64,000 nt of DNA from Cryobacterium arcticum (GTDB lineage: Bacteria; Actinomycetota; Actinomycetes; Actinomycetales; Microbacteriaceae): assembly GCF_001679725.1 (NCBI RefSeq), contig NZ_CP016282.1:1240001-1304000 (forward strand). The letters run 5' to 3'. The position numbers and the translations under genes are program-made. How positions within the stretch are numbered: the first letter of the stretch is position 1; each line of letters starts with the position of its first letter. The notes under the pieces were generated by a model. That model saw only the letters and a list, made by a program, of their open reading frames with translations. It had not been told where the DNA came from and made no database searches. Shown here in pieces: positions 33,814 to 42,807 of this stretch.

Positions 33814-34073
33814 GCGCCCGGATGCTCGCCCCCACCGGCCGGCCGGCAGCCGCCGACGCCCGCGCGGTGCTGCACATCGACTGGACGGCCTGCGACGGCC
33901 GGGGCCTCTGCACCGAACTGCTGCCGGAGCTGTTGCAGCGCGACGACTGGGGCTACCCGCTGGCGCTCGGCTACGGCTCGGATGTTCCGGTGCCCGGCCA
34001 GCTGCTCGCCGCAGCCGCCGACGCGGTGTCCCTCTGCCCCCGCCAAGCCCTCGCCCTCTCCCGCAAACCGTGA
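33810..34073 (+). CDS. Ferredoxin (three-cysteine type)
   Basis: An 87-residue ferredoxin with C-x5-C (DWTACDGRGLC) and a C-terminal CP (SLCPRQALAL). Only three cysteines line the cluster, pointing to a [3Fe-4S] or an unusual [4Fe-4S] centre, as in P450-type actinobacterial ferredoxins. It overlaps the NuoF-like stop by ATGA and is the last gene of the operon, so it is probably the soluble electron partner of that protein. Confidence 0.88.
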   Translation: MSARMLAPTGRPAAADARAVLHIDWTACDGRGLCTELLPELLQRDDWGYPLALGYGSDVPVPGQLLAAAADAVSLCPRQALALSRKP

Positions 34074-34176
34074 GTCACACCCCACTTTCGGGCCCGGACG
34101 CGTGCTTTTCTCACCGGTCGCGGGAGTTGCCGCGCGTCCCGTAGCGCCCAGCCCCGCAAACGGTCAGAGTGGAGGG

Positions 34177-34980
34177 ATGAGCGACTTCGTCAATTCACCC
34201 GGCGGCGACCCTCGGGGGTTCGACAAGAGGCGGCACGACGCGCCGTCCGGGTTCTTCGAGGCCGAGGCGGCCGGGCTGGTCTGGCTCGCGGTGCCCGGGG
34301 GAGTGCGCACCGCGCAGGTGATCGACCTGGAGCCCGGCCATATCGTGCTCGAGACCATCGACGAGGTGCCGCCCACCACTGCTGCGGCCCGGGCGTTCGG
34401 CGCCCAGCTCTCGGTGACGCACTCGGCCGGTGCGGCGGCGTTCGGCGCACCGCCCGACAACTGGAGTGGCTCGCTGTTCATCGGCAACCGCAGCCTGCCC
34501 GCCGCCTACGAAGACACCTGGGGTGCCTTCTACGCCCGGTACCGGGTGCTGCCCTACCTCGACATCGCCCTTGACGTTGGCGGCATCACCGCACGCCAAT
34601 CGGAGGCCGTGCACGCGGCCTGCGCCCGCATCGAGGCCGGCGACTTCGACGACGGCGCGCCGCCCGCCCGGCTGCACGGCGACCTCTGGACCGGCAACGT
34701 GCTCTGGTCGGCCGACGGGGTGGTGCTCATCGATCCGGCCGCGCACGGCGGACACCGCGAGACGGACCTGGCGATGCTGGCCCTGTTCGGCTGCCCCTAC
34801 CTGGAGGAGATCACCGCCGGCTACGAGTCGGCGTCGCCCCTACGGGCGGGCTGGCGGGCGCGGACGCCGCTGCACCAGCTGCATCCGCTCGCCGTGCACG
34901 CGGCCGGTCACGGTGCCGCCTACGGTCGGGCGCTCGAGCAGGCCGCTGAGGCCGTGCTTGAGCTGCCCAGCACCCGGTAA
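34177..34980 (+). CDS. Fructosamine kinase-family protein
   Basis: A 267-residue kinase-fold protein of the fructosamine kinase/FN3K family, which phosphorylates ketoamines on glycated proteins or small Amadori products. RLHGDLWTGNVLWS near 166 contains the catalytic loop HGDxxxxN, and VLIDPAAHGGHRETDLAMLALFG is the DPA metal motif with the family's E-D segment. The glycine-rich N-lobe is reduced. GGAGGG abuts ATG 34177, too close for a normal SD, so a leaderless or alternative start is possible. It follows the ferredoxin but after a 103-bp gap. Confidence 0.87.
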   Translation: MSDFVNSPGGDPRGFDKRRHDAPSGFFEAEAAGLVWLAVPGGVRTAQVIDLEPGHIVLETIDEVPPTTAAARAFGAQLSVTHSAGAAAFGAPPDNWSGSLFIGNRSLPAAYEDTWGAFYARYRVLPYLDIALDVGGITARQSEAVHAACARIEAGDFDDGAPPARLHGDLWTGNVLWSADGVVLIDPAAHGGHRETDLAMLALFGCPYLEEITAGYESASPLRAGWRARTPLHQLHPLAVHAAGHGAAYGRALEQAAEAVLELPSTR

Positions 34981-34990
34981 CCGCGACCGG

Positions 34991-35545
34991 TCAGGTGGTC
35001 TGCCCGGCGTGCGCGCCCTCGGCCACCTCTTCGATGACCTTGGCGTTGAACGCCGGCAGGTCGTCGGGGGTGCGGCTGGACACGAGCCCGTTGTCCACCA
35101 CGACCTCCTCGTCGACCCAGGTGGCTCCGGCGTTCTGCAGGTCGGTCTTCAGGCTGGGGTAGGAGGTGAGGGTGCGGCCCTCGATCACGCCGGCCTCGAT
35201 GAGGATCCAGGCGGCGTGGCAGATGGCCGACACGGGCTTGTGCGCGCTGAAGAAGTCGCGGGTGAAGGCGATCGCGTCCTGGTCCATCCGCAGGTGGTCG
35301 GCGTTCACGACGCCGCCCGGCAGCACCAGCGCGTCGAAGTCGTCGGCGCGGGCGTCGGCGACGGCCAGGTCGACATACTGCGAGTGGCCCTTCTTGCCGG
35401 TGATGCTCTCGGTGGCGGGGGACACCAGCACGGCGGTGGCGCCGGCCTCGGTCACGGCCTGCCACGGGCTGCTCAGCTCGCTGTCTTCGTAGCCGTCGGT
35501 GAGCAGGAAGGCGATGCGCTTGCCGGAAAGTTCGGTGGTCGTCAT
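34991..35545 (-). CDS. DJ-1/PfpI-family protein (YhbO/YfkM-like)
   Basis: A 184-residue class I glutamine-amidotransferase-fold protein. The nucleophile elbow AICHAAWILIEAG near residue 107 contains the reactive cysteine and adjacent histidine. E in DGYEDSEL and the VLPGGVVNADHLR segment match the PfpI/YhbO subgroup, linked to repair of glyoxal-damaged protein and nucleotides. AAGGAG 6 nt before the ATG is a good ribosome site. It converges on the fructosamine kinase-like gene, and both could act on glycation damage. Confidence 0.9.
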   Translation of the reverse strand: MTTTELSGKRIAFLLTDGYEDSELSSPWQAVTEAGATAVLVSPATESITGKKGHSQYVDLAVADARADDFDALVLPGGVVNADHLRMDQDAIAFTRDFFSAHKPVSAICHAAWILIEAGVIEGRTLTSYPSLKTDLQNAGATWVDEEVVVDNGLVSSRTPDDLPAFNAKVIEEVAEGAHAGQTT

Positions 35546-35732
35546 GGTTCTCCTTGTCCATTTGTGCTGTCGAATTGTCTCGTCCACGTGACGAGAGGCA
35601 CGGTGAAGCGGATGGCTCCGGGCAGGCCGCCACACAGCCGACCTCCCCGGATTCCACGCTAGTCACGCCGCGGCGCGAGTGCGCCCATACTCACCAAACG
35701 CTGAGGTTGTGATCAGCCGGGCGGTGACGTGC

Positions 35733-36494
35733 CTAGCGGGCGAGATAGCCGCCGTCGACGGGCAGGGTGTGGCCGGTGATCCACGCGGCCTCCGACGAGG
35801 CGAGGAACAGCACGGCATCGGCGACATCGTCGGGAGTGGGCATGCCCGGGATCGGGTTGAAGTTCTCCATCAGCTCACGCATGGCGGTCGGGTCGTCGGC
35901 ACTGTCGATGAAGTGCTCCACGAGCGGGGTGCGCACCGCGGTGGGGGCGACGGCGTTGATGCGGATGTTGTCCTTGGCGTACTCCACGGCGGCCGAGCGG
36001 GTGAGGTTCACCAGTCCGCCCTTGGTGAAGGAATACGGCGAGATGTTCTCCTGCGCGGCGAGGCCGACGGTGGAGGCGGTGCTCACGACGTTGCCGCCGC
36101 CGGAGGCCAGGAGCGCGGTGATGCCGTACTTGAGCACGAAGAAGGCACCGTCACCGTTGATGCGGGAGACGAGGTCCCAGTTCTTCACGTCCATCTCGTG
36201 CAGGCGCTGCTGCTTGCCGTCGATGCCGGCGTTGTTGAAGATCACGTTGACCTTGCCGAGCTTGTCCATGGCCGTCTCGAACGCGGCCTCGACCTGTTCG
36301 GGCTTGGACACGTCGACCGTGATGGCGATCGCGCCGGGGAATTCGGCGGCGGCCGTCTCGGCGGCCTCGGTGTTCAGGTCGGCGATGGCGATGGTGGCAC
36401 CCTCGCTGGCGAACCGGCGAGCCGCGGCCAGCCCGAGCCCTGAGGCTCCTCCGGTGATGAAGACGACCTGGTCCTGGAATCTGCGGGAGTTCAT
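35733..36494 (-). CDS. SDR-family oxidoreductase
   Basis: A 253-residue classical short-chain dehydrogenase. TGGASGLGLAAARRFA near residue 14 is the cofactor loop, DLNTEAAE after the second strand favours NAD(H), NNAGID is the structural motif, and S (VVSTAST) with YSFTKGG gives the catalytic Ser, Tyr and Lys. The C-terminus LPVDGGYLAR is typical. The substrate is unknown. ATG 36494 is preferred over the GTG at 36500; GAAAG lies about 9 nt upstream. Confidence 0.9.
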   Translation of the reverse strand: MNSRRFQDQVVFITGGASGLGLAAARRFASEGATIAIADLNTEAAETAAAEFPGAIAITVDVSKPEQVEAAFETAMDKLGKVNVIFNNAGIDGKQQRLHEMDVKNWDLVSRINGDGAFFVLKYGITALLASGGGNVVSTASTVGLAAQENISPYSFTKGGLVNLTRSAAVEYAKDNIRINAVAPTAVRTPLVEHFIDSADDPTAMRELMENFNPIPGMPTPDDVADAVLFLASSEAAWITGHTLPVDGGYLAR

Positions 36495-36683
36495 ATGCAC
36501 GCTTTCTGTGTCCTGATCCGGTGGGGATACACGAAAGCAAACACGGTTCCTCGAGGACCGAATTCCCTGTTCGGGGGTTTATCACGCACCTCACAGGAAG
36601 GGCGGGTATGTCGGGAGGGACCTTCGGTCTGCCGCTGACTGCTCGCCACCCATAAACTTGAGCTTTACACGATCGGATACACC

Positions 36684-38222
36684 ATGAGTCTCTGGCGCAC
36701 CAAGAGCATCGAATCGTCGATGGCTGATTCCCTGGAGAAGGGGCACAGTCTCAAACGCACCCTCGGCACGTGGGACCTGATGGTCATGGGCGTGGCCGTC
36801 GCCGTCGGCGCCGGCATCTTCTCCGTGGGCGCCAAGGCCGCCGGCAGTTACGCCGGCCCGTCGGTCACCCTCGCGTTTGTGCTCGCCGCCGTCACCTGCG
36901 CCCTGGCGATCATGTGTTACGCCGAGTTCGCCTCCGCGGTACCCGTGGCCGGCTCCGCGTACACCTTCACCTACGCCACGCTGGGTGAGCTGCTCGCCTG
37001 GATCATCGGGTGGGACCTGATCCTGGAGATGCTCACCGCCGCCGCCGTGATCGCCAAGTACTGGGGCATCTACCTCAGTAACGTGTTCGCGCTCTGGAAC
37101 TGGGATATCCCGTCCACCATCGACGTGCTCGGCCTGCAGGTGAGCTGGGGCGCGTTCGTGATCGTCGCGATCTTCACCACTCTGCTGGTGCTGGGCACCC
37201 AGCTCTCCGCCCGGGTCGCCAGCGTGTTCACCATCGTCAAGGTGGCGATCGTGCTCTTCGTCATCGTCGTGGGCGCGTTCTTCATCAACCCGGCCAACTA
37301 CTCGCCGTTCATCCCCGAGTCCGTGCCCACCACGGATGGTGTCGGCAGCGACGTGTGGACCCAGTCGCTGTTCTCCTTCATGACCGGTGCCGCCCCCGCC
37401 CAGTACGGCATCTTCGGCCTGCTCGCCGGTGCCTCACTGGTGTTCTTCGCGTTCATCGGCTTCGACGTGGTGGCCACGAGCGCCGAAGAGGTCAAGAACC
37501 CGCAGAAGACTCTGCCGCGCGGCATCTTCGCGGGCCTCGCCATCGTCACGGTGCTCTACGTGGGTGTGAGCCTGGTGCTCACCGGCATGGTGCCGTACAC
37601 CGTTCTCGCCGACGACCCCAACGCCTCCCTGGCCACGGCGTTCATCGCCGTCGGCGCCGGATGGGCCGCCCAGGTGATCTCCATCGGCATCCTGGCCGGC
37701 CTCACCACGGTGATCATGGTGCTGCTGCTCGGGCTCTCCCGGGTGCTCTTCGCCATGAGCCGCGACGGCCTGCTGCCGCGCTGGCTCAGCGTCACCTCGG
37801 AGAAGCGCCGCACGCCCGTGCGCATCCAGATCATCACCGGCGCCGCCGTCGCGCTCATCGCGGGGCTCACCGACGTGGGTGTGCTCGAAGAGATGATCAA
37901 CATCGGCACGCTCTCGGCGTTCGTGCTCGTGAGCATCGCCGTCGTGGTGCTGCGCAAGAAGCGCCCCGACCTCAAGCGCTCGTTCAAGGTGCCGCTGTCG
38001 CCGTACCTGCCGATCCTCTCGGCCGCGCTCTGCCTCTGGCTGATGCTCAACCTCACCACGCTCACCTGGGTGCGGTTCCTGGTGTGGCTGGTGCTCGGCT
38101 TCATCGTGTACTTCGCCTACGGCCGTCGCCACTCGCTTGTGGGCATCAACGCCAAGCTCCTCGTCGACGCCACCCGGCGCGAGGAGATTGAACGCGAAGA
38201 GCGCGCCGTCCGCGGCGAGTAA
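36684..38222 (+). CDS. APC-family amino acid permease (CAT-like)
   Basis: A 512-residue transporter with 12 or more hydrophobic segments. The conserved first-helix motif AVAVGAGIFSVGAKAAG near residue 37 binds the substrate backbone, and FFAFIGFDVVATSAEEVKNPQKTLPRGI near 255 is the classical APC/CAT loop. Length and C-terminus fit the cationic amino acid transporter subgroup, but the substrate is not fixed. The ATG has only weak SD context. A perfect intrinsic hairpin follows the stop. Confidence 0.9.
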   Translation: MSLWRTKSIESSMADSLEKGHSLKRTLGTWDLMVMGVAVAVGAGIFSVGAKAAGSYAGPSVTLAFVLAAVTCALAIMCYAEFASAVPVAGSAYTFTYATLGELLAWIIGWDLILEMLTAAAVIAKYWGIYLSNVFALWNWDIPSTIDVLGLQVSWGAFVIVAIFTTLLVLGTQLSARVASVFTIVKVAIVLFVIVVGAFFINPANYSPFIPESVPTTDGVGSDVWTQSLFSFMTGAAPAQYGIFGLLAGASLVFFAFIGFDVVATSAEEVKNPQKTLPRGIFAGLAIVTVLYVGVSLVLTGMVPYTVLADDPNASLATAFIAVGAGWAAQVISIGILAGLTTVIMVLLLGLSRVLFAMSRDGLLPRWLSVTSEKRRTPVRIQIITGAAVALIAGLTDVGVLEEMINIGTLSAFVLVSIAVVVLRKKRPDLKRSFKVPLSPYLPILSAALCLWLMLNLTTLTWVRFLVWLVLGFIVYFAYGRRHSLVGINAKLLVDATRREEIEREERAVRGE

Positions 38223-38241
38223 CCCCGCCAACGTTGCCGAC

Positions 38242-38283
38242 ACGGAGATCTGCGCCCGGTACGCCGGGCGCAGATCTCCGTTT
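38242..38283 (+). terminator. Terminator after the APC permease
   Basis: A perfect 18-bp stem (38242-38259 with 38264-38281), tetraloop TACG and TTT start 20 bp after the stop. It also faces the 3' end of the glucosidase gene, so it may serve both directions. Confidence 0.88.
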
Positions 38284-38321
38284 CGGGCACAGAAGCCGCG
38301 GGCGGATGCCGGCTGGAGCGG

Positions 38322-40037
38322 CTAGAGCCGGTAGAGCCGGGCCTCCCACGGGCGGAGTGCCGCGGCGCCGTCGCCGGCGTAGTTGCCGAGCAGGAGCTCG
38401 GCGCCCGAGATGTCGTCGGGCACCCACTCGCCCTGCAGGGTCAACGGGGTGTCCGACGCGTTCGCGAGCACCAGGAGCACCCGGTCGTCGAGGGTGCGGG
38501 TGAACGCGTACAACTTCTCGTGCTCGGGTTCGAGCAGCTCGAAGTCGCCCAGCGCCACCACCGGGTCGTCGTGCCGTAGCGCGATGAGCTGCTGGTAGAA
38601 CCGGAACACGCTCCGCTCGGCCGCACGGTCGGCCGCCACGTTGATCTCGGGGAAGTTCGGGTTCGCGGCGATCCAGGGGGTGCCGGTCGTGAAACCGGCG
38701 TGGGCGGACGCATCCCACTGCATGGGCGTGCGCGCGTTGTCGCGGCCCATCGCGTGCACCCCGGCCAGCACGCTCGCCGGGGACTGGTCGAACTGCTCCA
38801 CGGCCTCGCGGTAGTGGTTGAGCGACTCGATGTCGCGGTAGTCCTCGATGCCCTCGAACCGCACGTTCGTCATGCCGATCTCTTCGCCCTGGTAGATGTA
38901 GGGCGTGCCGCGGTGCAGGTGCAGCACCAGGGCCCAGAGCGTGGCCGACTCGTACCGGAACTCGGTGTCGTTGCCGAACCGGGACACCAGGCGCGGCTGG
39001 TCGTGGTTGTTCAGGTACAGGCTGTTCCAGCCCGTCTCGGCCAGGCCCTCCTGCCAGCGCGCCAGGCTGCGCTTGAGTGCGACCAGGTTGCGCGGCAGCG
39101 GATCGAACTTGTGCACGCCCTGGTCGAGCGAGACGTGCTCGAACTGGAAGATCATGTCGACCTCCGCGCGTGCGGCATCCGTGAAGAGCACGGCGTCGTC
39201 GATGCTCACCCCCGGCATCTCGCCCACGGTGAGGTGCGCGCCGGTGCGCCCGGCGAAGACCTCGCGATGCATCTCCTGCAGGTAGTCGTGGATCTGCGCA
39301 CCCATCGGGGAGCCTTCGTCGGAGGCAGCGGCCGGCCCGCTGACCAGGTCGAGCTGCTTGGCGATGAAGTTGATCACGTCCATCCGGAACCCGTCGACGC
39401 CGCGGTCCAGCCACCAGTTCATCATCGAGTAGACGGCCTGGCGCACCTCGGGGTTCTCCCAGTTGAGGTCGGGCTGCTGCTTGGCGAACAGGTGCAGGTA
39501 GTACTCGCCTGTCGTCTCGTCCAGGGTCCAGGCCGGGCCGCTGAACGCGCTGCCCCACCCGTTCGGTTCGGCGCCGGCCGCACCGGGCTGACGCCACCAG
39601 TACCAGTCGCGCTTGGGGTTGTCGGTCGACGACCGCGACTCGACGAACCACGGATGCTCGTCGCTCGTGTGGTTCACCACCAGGTCCATCACGATCTTGA
39701 TGCCGCGCTCGTGGGCCTCCGCCAGCAGGGCGTCGAACTCCTCCAGGCTGCCGAACACGGGGTCGATGTCCTGGTAGTCGCGGATGTCGTACCCGTTGTC
39801 GTGCTGCGGGGACGGGTAGACCGGCGACAGCCAGATGGCGTCGACTCCCAGTTCGGCGAGGTGGTCGAGCTTGGCGCGCACCCCGCCGAGGTCACCGATG
39901 CCGTCGCCGTCGGAATCGGCGAAGCTGCGCGGATAGACCTGGTAGACCACGGCCGTGGTCCACCACGGGGCCGCGGCGGGCGCGAGCTCGGTGGTGGTGG
40001 CGGGGTCTGCTGGGGTTCGGGGCTCGACTGCGGTCAC
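38322..40037 (-). CDS. GH13 alpha-glucosidase (oligo-1,6/alpha-1,4 type)
   Basis: A 571-residue cytosolic glycoside hydrolase of family 13. It has YQVYPRSFADSDGDGIGDL, MDLVVNHTSDEHPWF, nucleophile Asp in VDGFRMDVINF (about 213), acid/base Glu in LTVGEMPG (about 265) and the third acid in LNNHDQPR (about 330). The YQGEEIGMTN and DNARTPMQWD motifs are typical of alpha-glucosidases. A C-terminal beta domain ends at the stop. It hydrolyses maltose, isomaltose or sucrose-like sugars. GTG 40037 has GGGAGG 7 nt upstream; in-frame codons before it lack an SD. It is divergent from a ROK regulator that may control it. Confidence 0.92.
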   Translation of the reverse strand: MTAVEPRTPADPATTTELAPAAAPWWTTAVVYQVYPRSFADSDGDGIGDLGGVRAKLDHLAELGVDAIWLSPVYPSPQHDNGYDIRDYQDIDPVFGSLEEFDALLAEAHERGIKIVMDLVVNHTSDEHPWFVESRSSTDNPKRDWYWWRQPGAAGAEPNGWGSAFSGPAWTLDETTGEYYLHLFAKQQPDLNWENPEVRQAVYSMMNWWLDRGVDGFRMDVINFIAKQLDLVSGPAAASDEGSPMGAQIHDYLQEMHREVFAGRTGAHLTVGEMPGVSIDDAVLFTDAARAEVDMIFQFEHVSLDQGVHKFDPLPRNLVALKRSLARWQEGLAETGWNSLYLNNHDQPRLVSRFGNDTEFRYESATLWALVLHLHRGTPYIYQGEEIGMTNVRFEGIEDYRDIESLNHYREAVEQFDQSPASVLAGVHAMGRDNARTPMQWDASAHAGFTTGTPWIAANPNFPEINVAADRAAERSVFRFYQQLIALRHDDPVVALGDFELLEPEHEKLYAFTRTLDDRVLLVLANASDTPLTLQGEWVPDDISGAELLLGNYAGDGAAALRPWEARLYRL

Positions 40038-40332
40038 GGGGGTCCTCCCTGGCCGGGGATCCAGCGGACAGGCGCTGGGCATCCGGTGCTGAACGAATTG
40101 GTTTACCGATAGAAATAAATCGTCCGTCCAATGTAGCGTCCGCCCTCACGGTGGCACCACTCCGGGGGACGAGCCTCGGCGCCGTGGATACGCGCGGGAG
40201 GGCTGGTCGGGTGGGGTGCCCGCCTGTCGTGGCCAGGGGTCGCGGGGCCCGGCCCGCCGGCGACGCGCGCGCGCCTATCTCTATGTCAAGATGAGTGCCA
40301 ACCCGTTTATGGGGGACAGAAAGGCGCACGCC
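40038..40332. promoter_or_regulatory. Divergent glucosidase/ROK control region
   Basis: A 295-bp non-coding gap. An AT-rich island at 40095-40125, rare in this GC-rich window, includes GGTTTACCGATAGAAATAAA (40100-40119), which looks like a degenerate sugar-regulator operator. Promoters for both genes probably overlap here. Confidence 0.45.
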
Positions 40333-41541
40333 ATGCACGGGAGCCACGACGCCCTGCCACCACTGGGTGAGTCGGCGTTCAGCCTGGCGCGAGCCGTACT
40401 CATGCACGGGCCGATCTCCCGGGCCGAACTGGGCCGGCGTCTCGGCCTGTCGCCGGCGAGCCTGACCCGGTTGGGCAAGCCGTTCTTCGACCGCGGTCTT
40501 TTTGTGGAACTCAACGATGACCACAGCGGCGGCGTCGGCCGCCCGACCCGTCCGCTCGACGTGCGGGTCGACGGCCGCCGGTTCGTCGGCGTGAAGCTCA
40601 CCGCCGACGATGCCTTCGGCGTGCTGACCGACTTACGGGCCAAGGAGCTCGAAGCGGGTCAGCGGTCGCTCAGCTCTCGCGAGGAGAGCACGGTCGTGGC
40701 ACACCTCGTCGATCTCGTGCGGGAGCTCGCCGGCGGCGAGGAGGCCGCCGCATCCCTGGCCGCCGTCGGAGTCTCGGTGGGCGGCAAGGTCGCGCGCTCC
40801 CGCGTCGTCACCCGGGCACCGTTCCTCGGCTGGCGGGACGTGTACCTCGCGACGGCGCTGGAGAAAGTCCTGGGGGTTCCGGTCTTCGTGGAGAACGACG
40901 TGGCCGGGCTGGCCGCCGCCGAGCAGTGGTTCGGCGCCGGCCGCGGAACGTCGACCTTCGCCGTGCTCACCATCGGCACCGGGGTGGGCTACGGCCTCGT
41001 GGTCAACGACCAGGTCATCACCACGAGCGACAGCGGCCTCGGCCTCGGTGGCCACGTTCCGCTCGACGAGAACGGGCCGCTCTGCGATGCCGGGCACCGC
41101 GGATGCTCGGACGCCATGCTCACCGAATCGTCCATCCGGGCGTCGGTGGGCCGGCTGCTCGGCCGGGAGGTCGGCTACGACGAGGTGCTCGCGCTCGCCG
41201 CGGCGGGCGAGAGCGCCGCCCTCGAGGTGCTGCGGGCGTCGGGGCGGGCACTCGGGCGCCTGGTGGCCCTCATCGCGAACATCGCCATGCTCGACACCGT
41301 GGTGCTCGCCGGCGAGGGAATCGGGCTGTGGGCGATCGTCTCCGATGAGGTCATCGGTGCGGCCCGCGCGGGCCGCGACCCCGAGGCCACGCCGCTGCAG
41401 ATCAGCATCGACGACACCGGCGTCTCCTCCTGGGCCCGGGGAGCGGCCGCTGTCGCGATCCAGCACACCCTGGCCCGGCTCACCGTGCCGGAGCATCCCA
41501 GCGAAACCAGTGCTACCGCGCCCATAATGGTTCGGGAATAG
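40333..41541 (+). CDS. ROK-family transcriptional regulator
   Basis: A 402-residue ROK protein. A winged-helix domain lies at about residues 15-70 (GPISRAELGRRLGLSPASLTRLGKPF), followed by a sugar-kinase-like ROK domain (VGVSVGGKVARS, VENDVAGLAAAEQWFG, TIGTGVGYGLVVN) and a metal-binding motif reduced to CDAGHRGC instead of CxCGxxGC. DNA binding is probably relieved by a sugar or sugar phosphate. ATG 40333 has AAAGG 8 nt upstream; ATGs at 40291 and 40309 are in frame but lack an SD. It is divergent from the glucosidase gene, its most likely target. Confidence 0.87.
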   Translation: MHGSHDALPPLGESAFSLARAVLMHGPISRAELGRRLGLSPASLTRLGKPFFDRGLFVELNDDHSGGVGRPTRPLDVRVDGRRFVGVKLTADDAFGVLTDLRAKELEAGQRSLSSREESTVVAHLVDLVRELAGGEEAAASLAAVGVSVGGKVARSRVVTRAPFLGWRDVYLATALEKVLGVPVFVENDVAGLAAAEQWFGAGRGTSTFAVLTIGTGVGYGLVVNDQVITTSDSGLGLGGHVPLDENGPLCDAGHRGCSDAMLTESSIRASVGRLLGREVGYDEVLALAAAGESAALEVLRASGRALGRLVALIANIAMLDTVVLAGEGIGLWAIVSDEVIGAARAGRDPEATPLQISIDDTGVSSWARGAAAVAIQHTLARLTVPEHPSETSATAPIMVRE

Positions 41542-41558
41542 GATCGACCCCGCTGCCG

Positions 41559-41587
41559 TTGACACTGGTACATGCAAACGCATTGAG
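41559..41587 (+). promoter_or_regulatory. Candidate promoter of the LLM monooxygenase gene
   Basis: TTGACA (41559-41564), 17 bp, then ATTGAG (41582-41587), 15 bp before the ATG. The -35 is perfect, the -10 poor, and the closeness to the start leaves a very short leader. Confidence 0.4.
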
Positions 41588-41602
41588 TCTTGGAGGCTGA
41601 AA

Positions 41603-42805
41603 ATGCAGTTCGGAATCTTCACTGTCGGCGATCTCACCACCGATCCCACCACGGGGCAGACCCCCACCGAGCATGAGCGCATCAAAGCCATGCTCACCAT
41701 CGCCCAGAAGGCCGAGGAAGTCGGCCTCGACGTCTTCGCCGCGGGCGAGCACCACAACCCGCCCTTCGTGCCCTCGTCGCCGACCACCATGCTCGGTTAC
41801 ATCGCGGCCAAGACCGAGCGGATCATCCTCTCGACGGCGACCACGCTGATCACCACGAGCGACCCGGTCAAGATCGCCGAGGACTTCGCCATGCTGCAGC
41901 ACATCGCCGACGGCCGGGTGGACCTCACCCTGGGCCGGGGCAACACCGGACCCGTCTACCCCTGGTTCGGCCAGGACATCCGCCAGGGCATCCCGCTCGC
42001 CCTGGAGAACTACGCGCTGCTGCGCCGGCTCTGGCGCGAGGACTTCGTCGACTGGGAAGGCCAGTTCCGCACCCCGCTGCAGGGCTTCCAGTCCACCCCG
42101 CGCCCGCTCGACGGCGTGCCGCCGTTCGTCTGGCACGGCAGCATCCGCAGCCCCGAGATCGCCGAGCAGGCCGCGTACTACGGCGACGGCTTCTTCTCCA
42201 ACCACATCTTCTGGCCCGCCTCGCACACCGCCAAGATGGTCAAGTACTACCGCAACCGCTTCGAGCACTACGGTCACGGCACCGCCGCTCAGGCGATCGT
42301 CGGACTCGGCGGCCAGGTGTTCATGCGCAAGAACTCGCAGGACGCCAAGAGCGAATTCCGGCCGTACTTCGACAACGCGCCGGTCTACGGCAACGGCCCG
42401 AGCATGGAGGACTTCACCTCGCAGACGCCGCTCACCGTCGGCAGCCCGCAGGAAGTCATCGACCGCACTCTCGGTTTCCGTGACTACGTGGGCGACTACC
42501 AGCGTCAGCTCTGGCTGATGGACCACGCCGGACTGCCGCTGAAGACCGTTCTCGAGCAGCTCGACATCCTCGGCGAGGAGGTCGTACCCGTGCTCCGCAA
42601 GGAATTCGCGAAGAACCGCCCGGCCGACGTGCCGGATGGGCCCACCCACGAGTCCCTGGTGATCGCCGCCGAGGCCGCGCAGGCGCCGACCGCGGTCGCA
42701 TCCGCTCACCGTGACGACCTCGACACGGCCGCCGCGATCGCACCGCACCGCCGCGCGTCGGGAGCCGCGTTCGGCCTGGCCGGCGCCGGCAAGACCGGAG
42801 CCTAG
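41603..42805 (+). CDS. LLM-class flavin-dependent monooxygenase
   Basis: A 400-residue luciferase-like monooxygenase (TIM barrel, FMNH2-dependent). Typical features are FGIFTVGDLTTDPTTGQTPTEHER, VFAAGEHHNPPF, TATTLITTSDPVKIAEDFAMLQHIADGRVDLTLGRGN and FVWHGSIRSPEIAEQAA. The C-terminal 50 residues are Ala/Pro-rich and variable. The substrate is unknown. GGAGG lies 8 nt before the ATG. The FMN reductase gene begins 2 bp after the stop, so the pair is a two-component system. Confidence 0.9.
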   Translation: MQFGIFTVGDLTTDPTTGQTPTEHERIKAMLTIAQKAEEVGLDVFAAGEHHNPPFVPSSPTTMLGYIAAKTERIILSTATTLITTSDPVKIAEDFAMLQHIADGRVDLTLGRGNTGPVYPWFGQDIRQGIPLALENYALLRRLWREDFVDWEGQFRTPLQGFQSTPRPLDGVPPFVWHGSIRSPEIAEQAAYYGDGFFSNHIFWPASHTAKMVKYYRNRFEHYGHGTAAQAIVGLGGQVFMRKNSQDAKSEFRPYFDNAPVYGNGPSMEDFTSQTPLTVGSPQEVIDRTLGFRDYVGDYQRQLWLMDHAGLPLKTVLEQLDILGEEVVPVLRKEFAKNRPADVPDGPTHESLVIAAEAAQAPTAVASAHRDDLDTAAAIAPHRRASGAAFGLAGAGKTGA

Positions 42806-42807
42806 AG

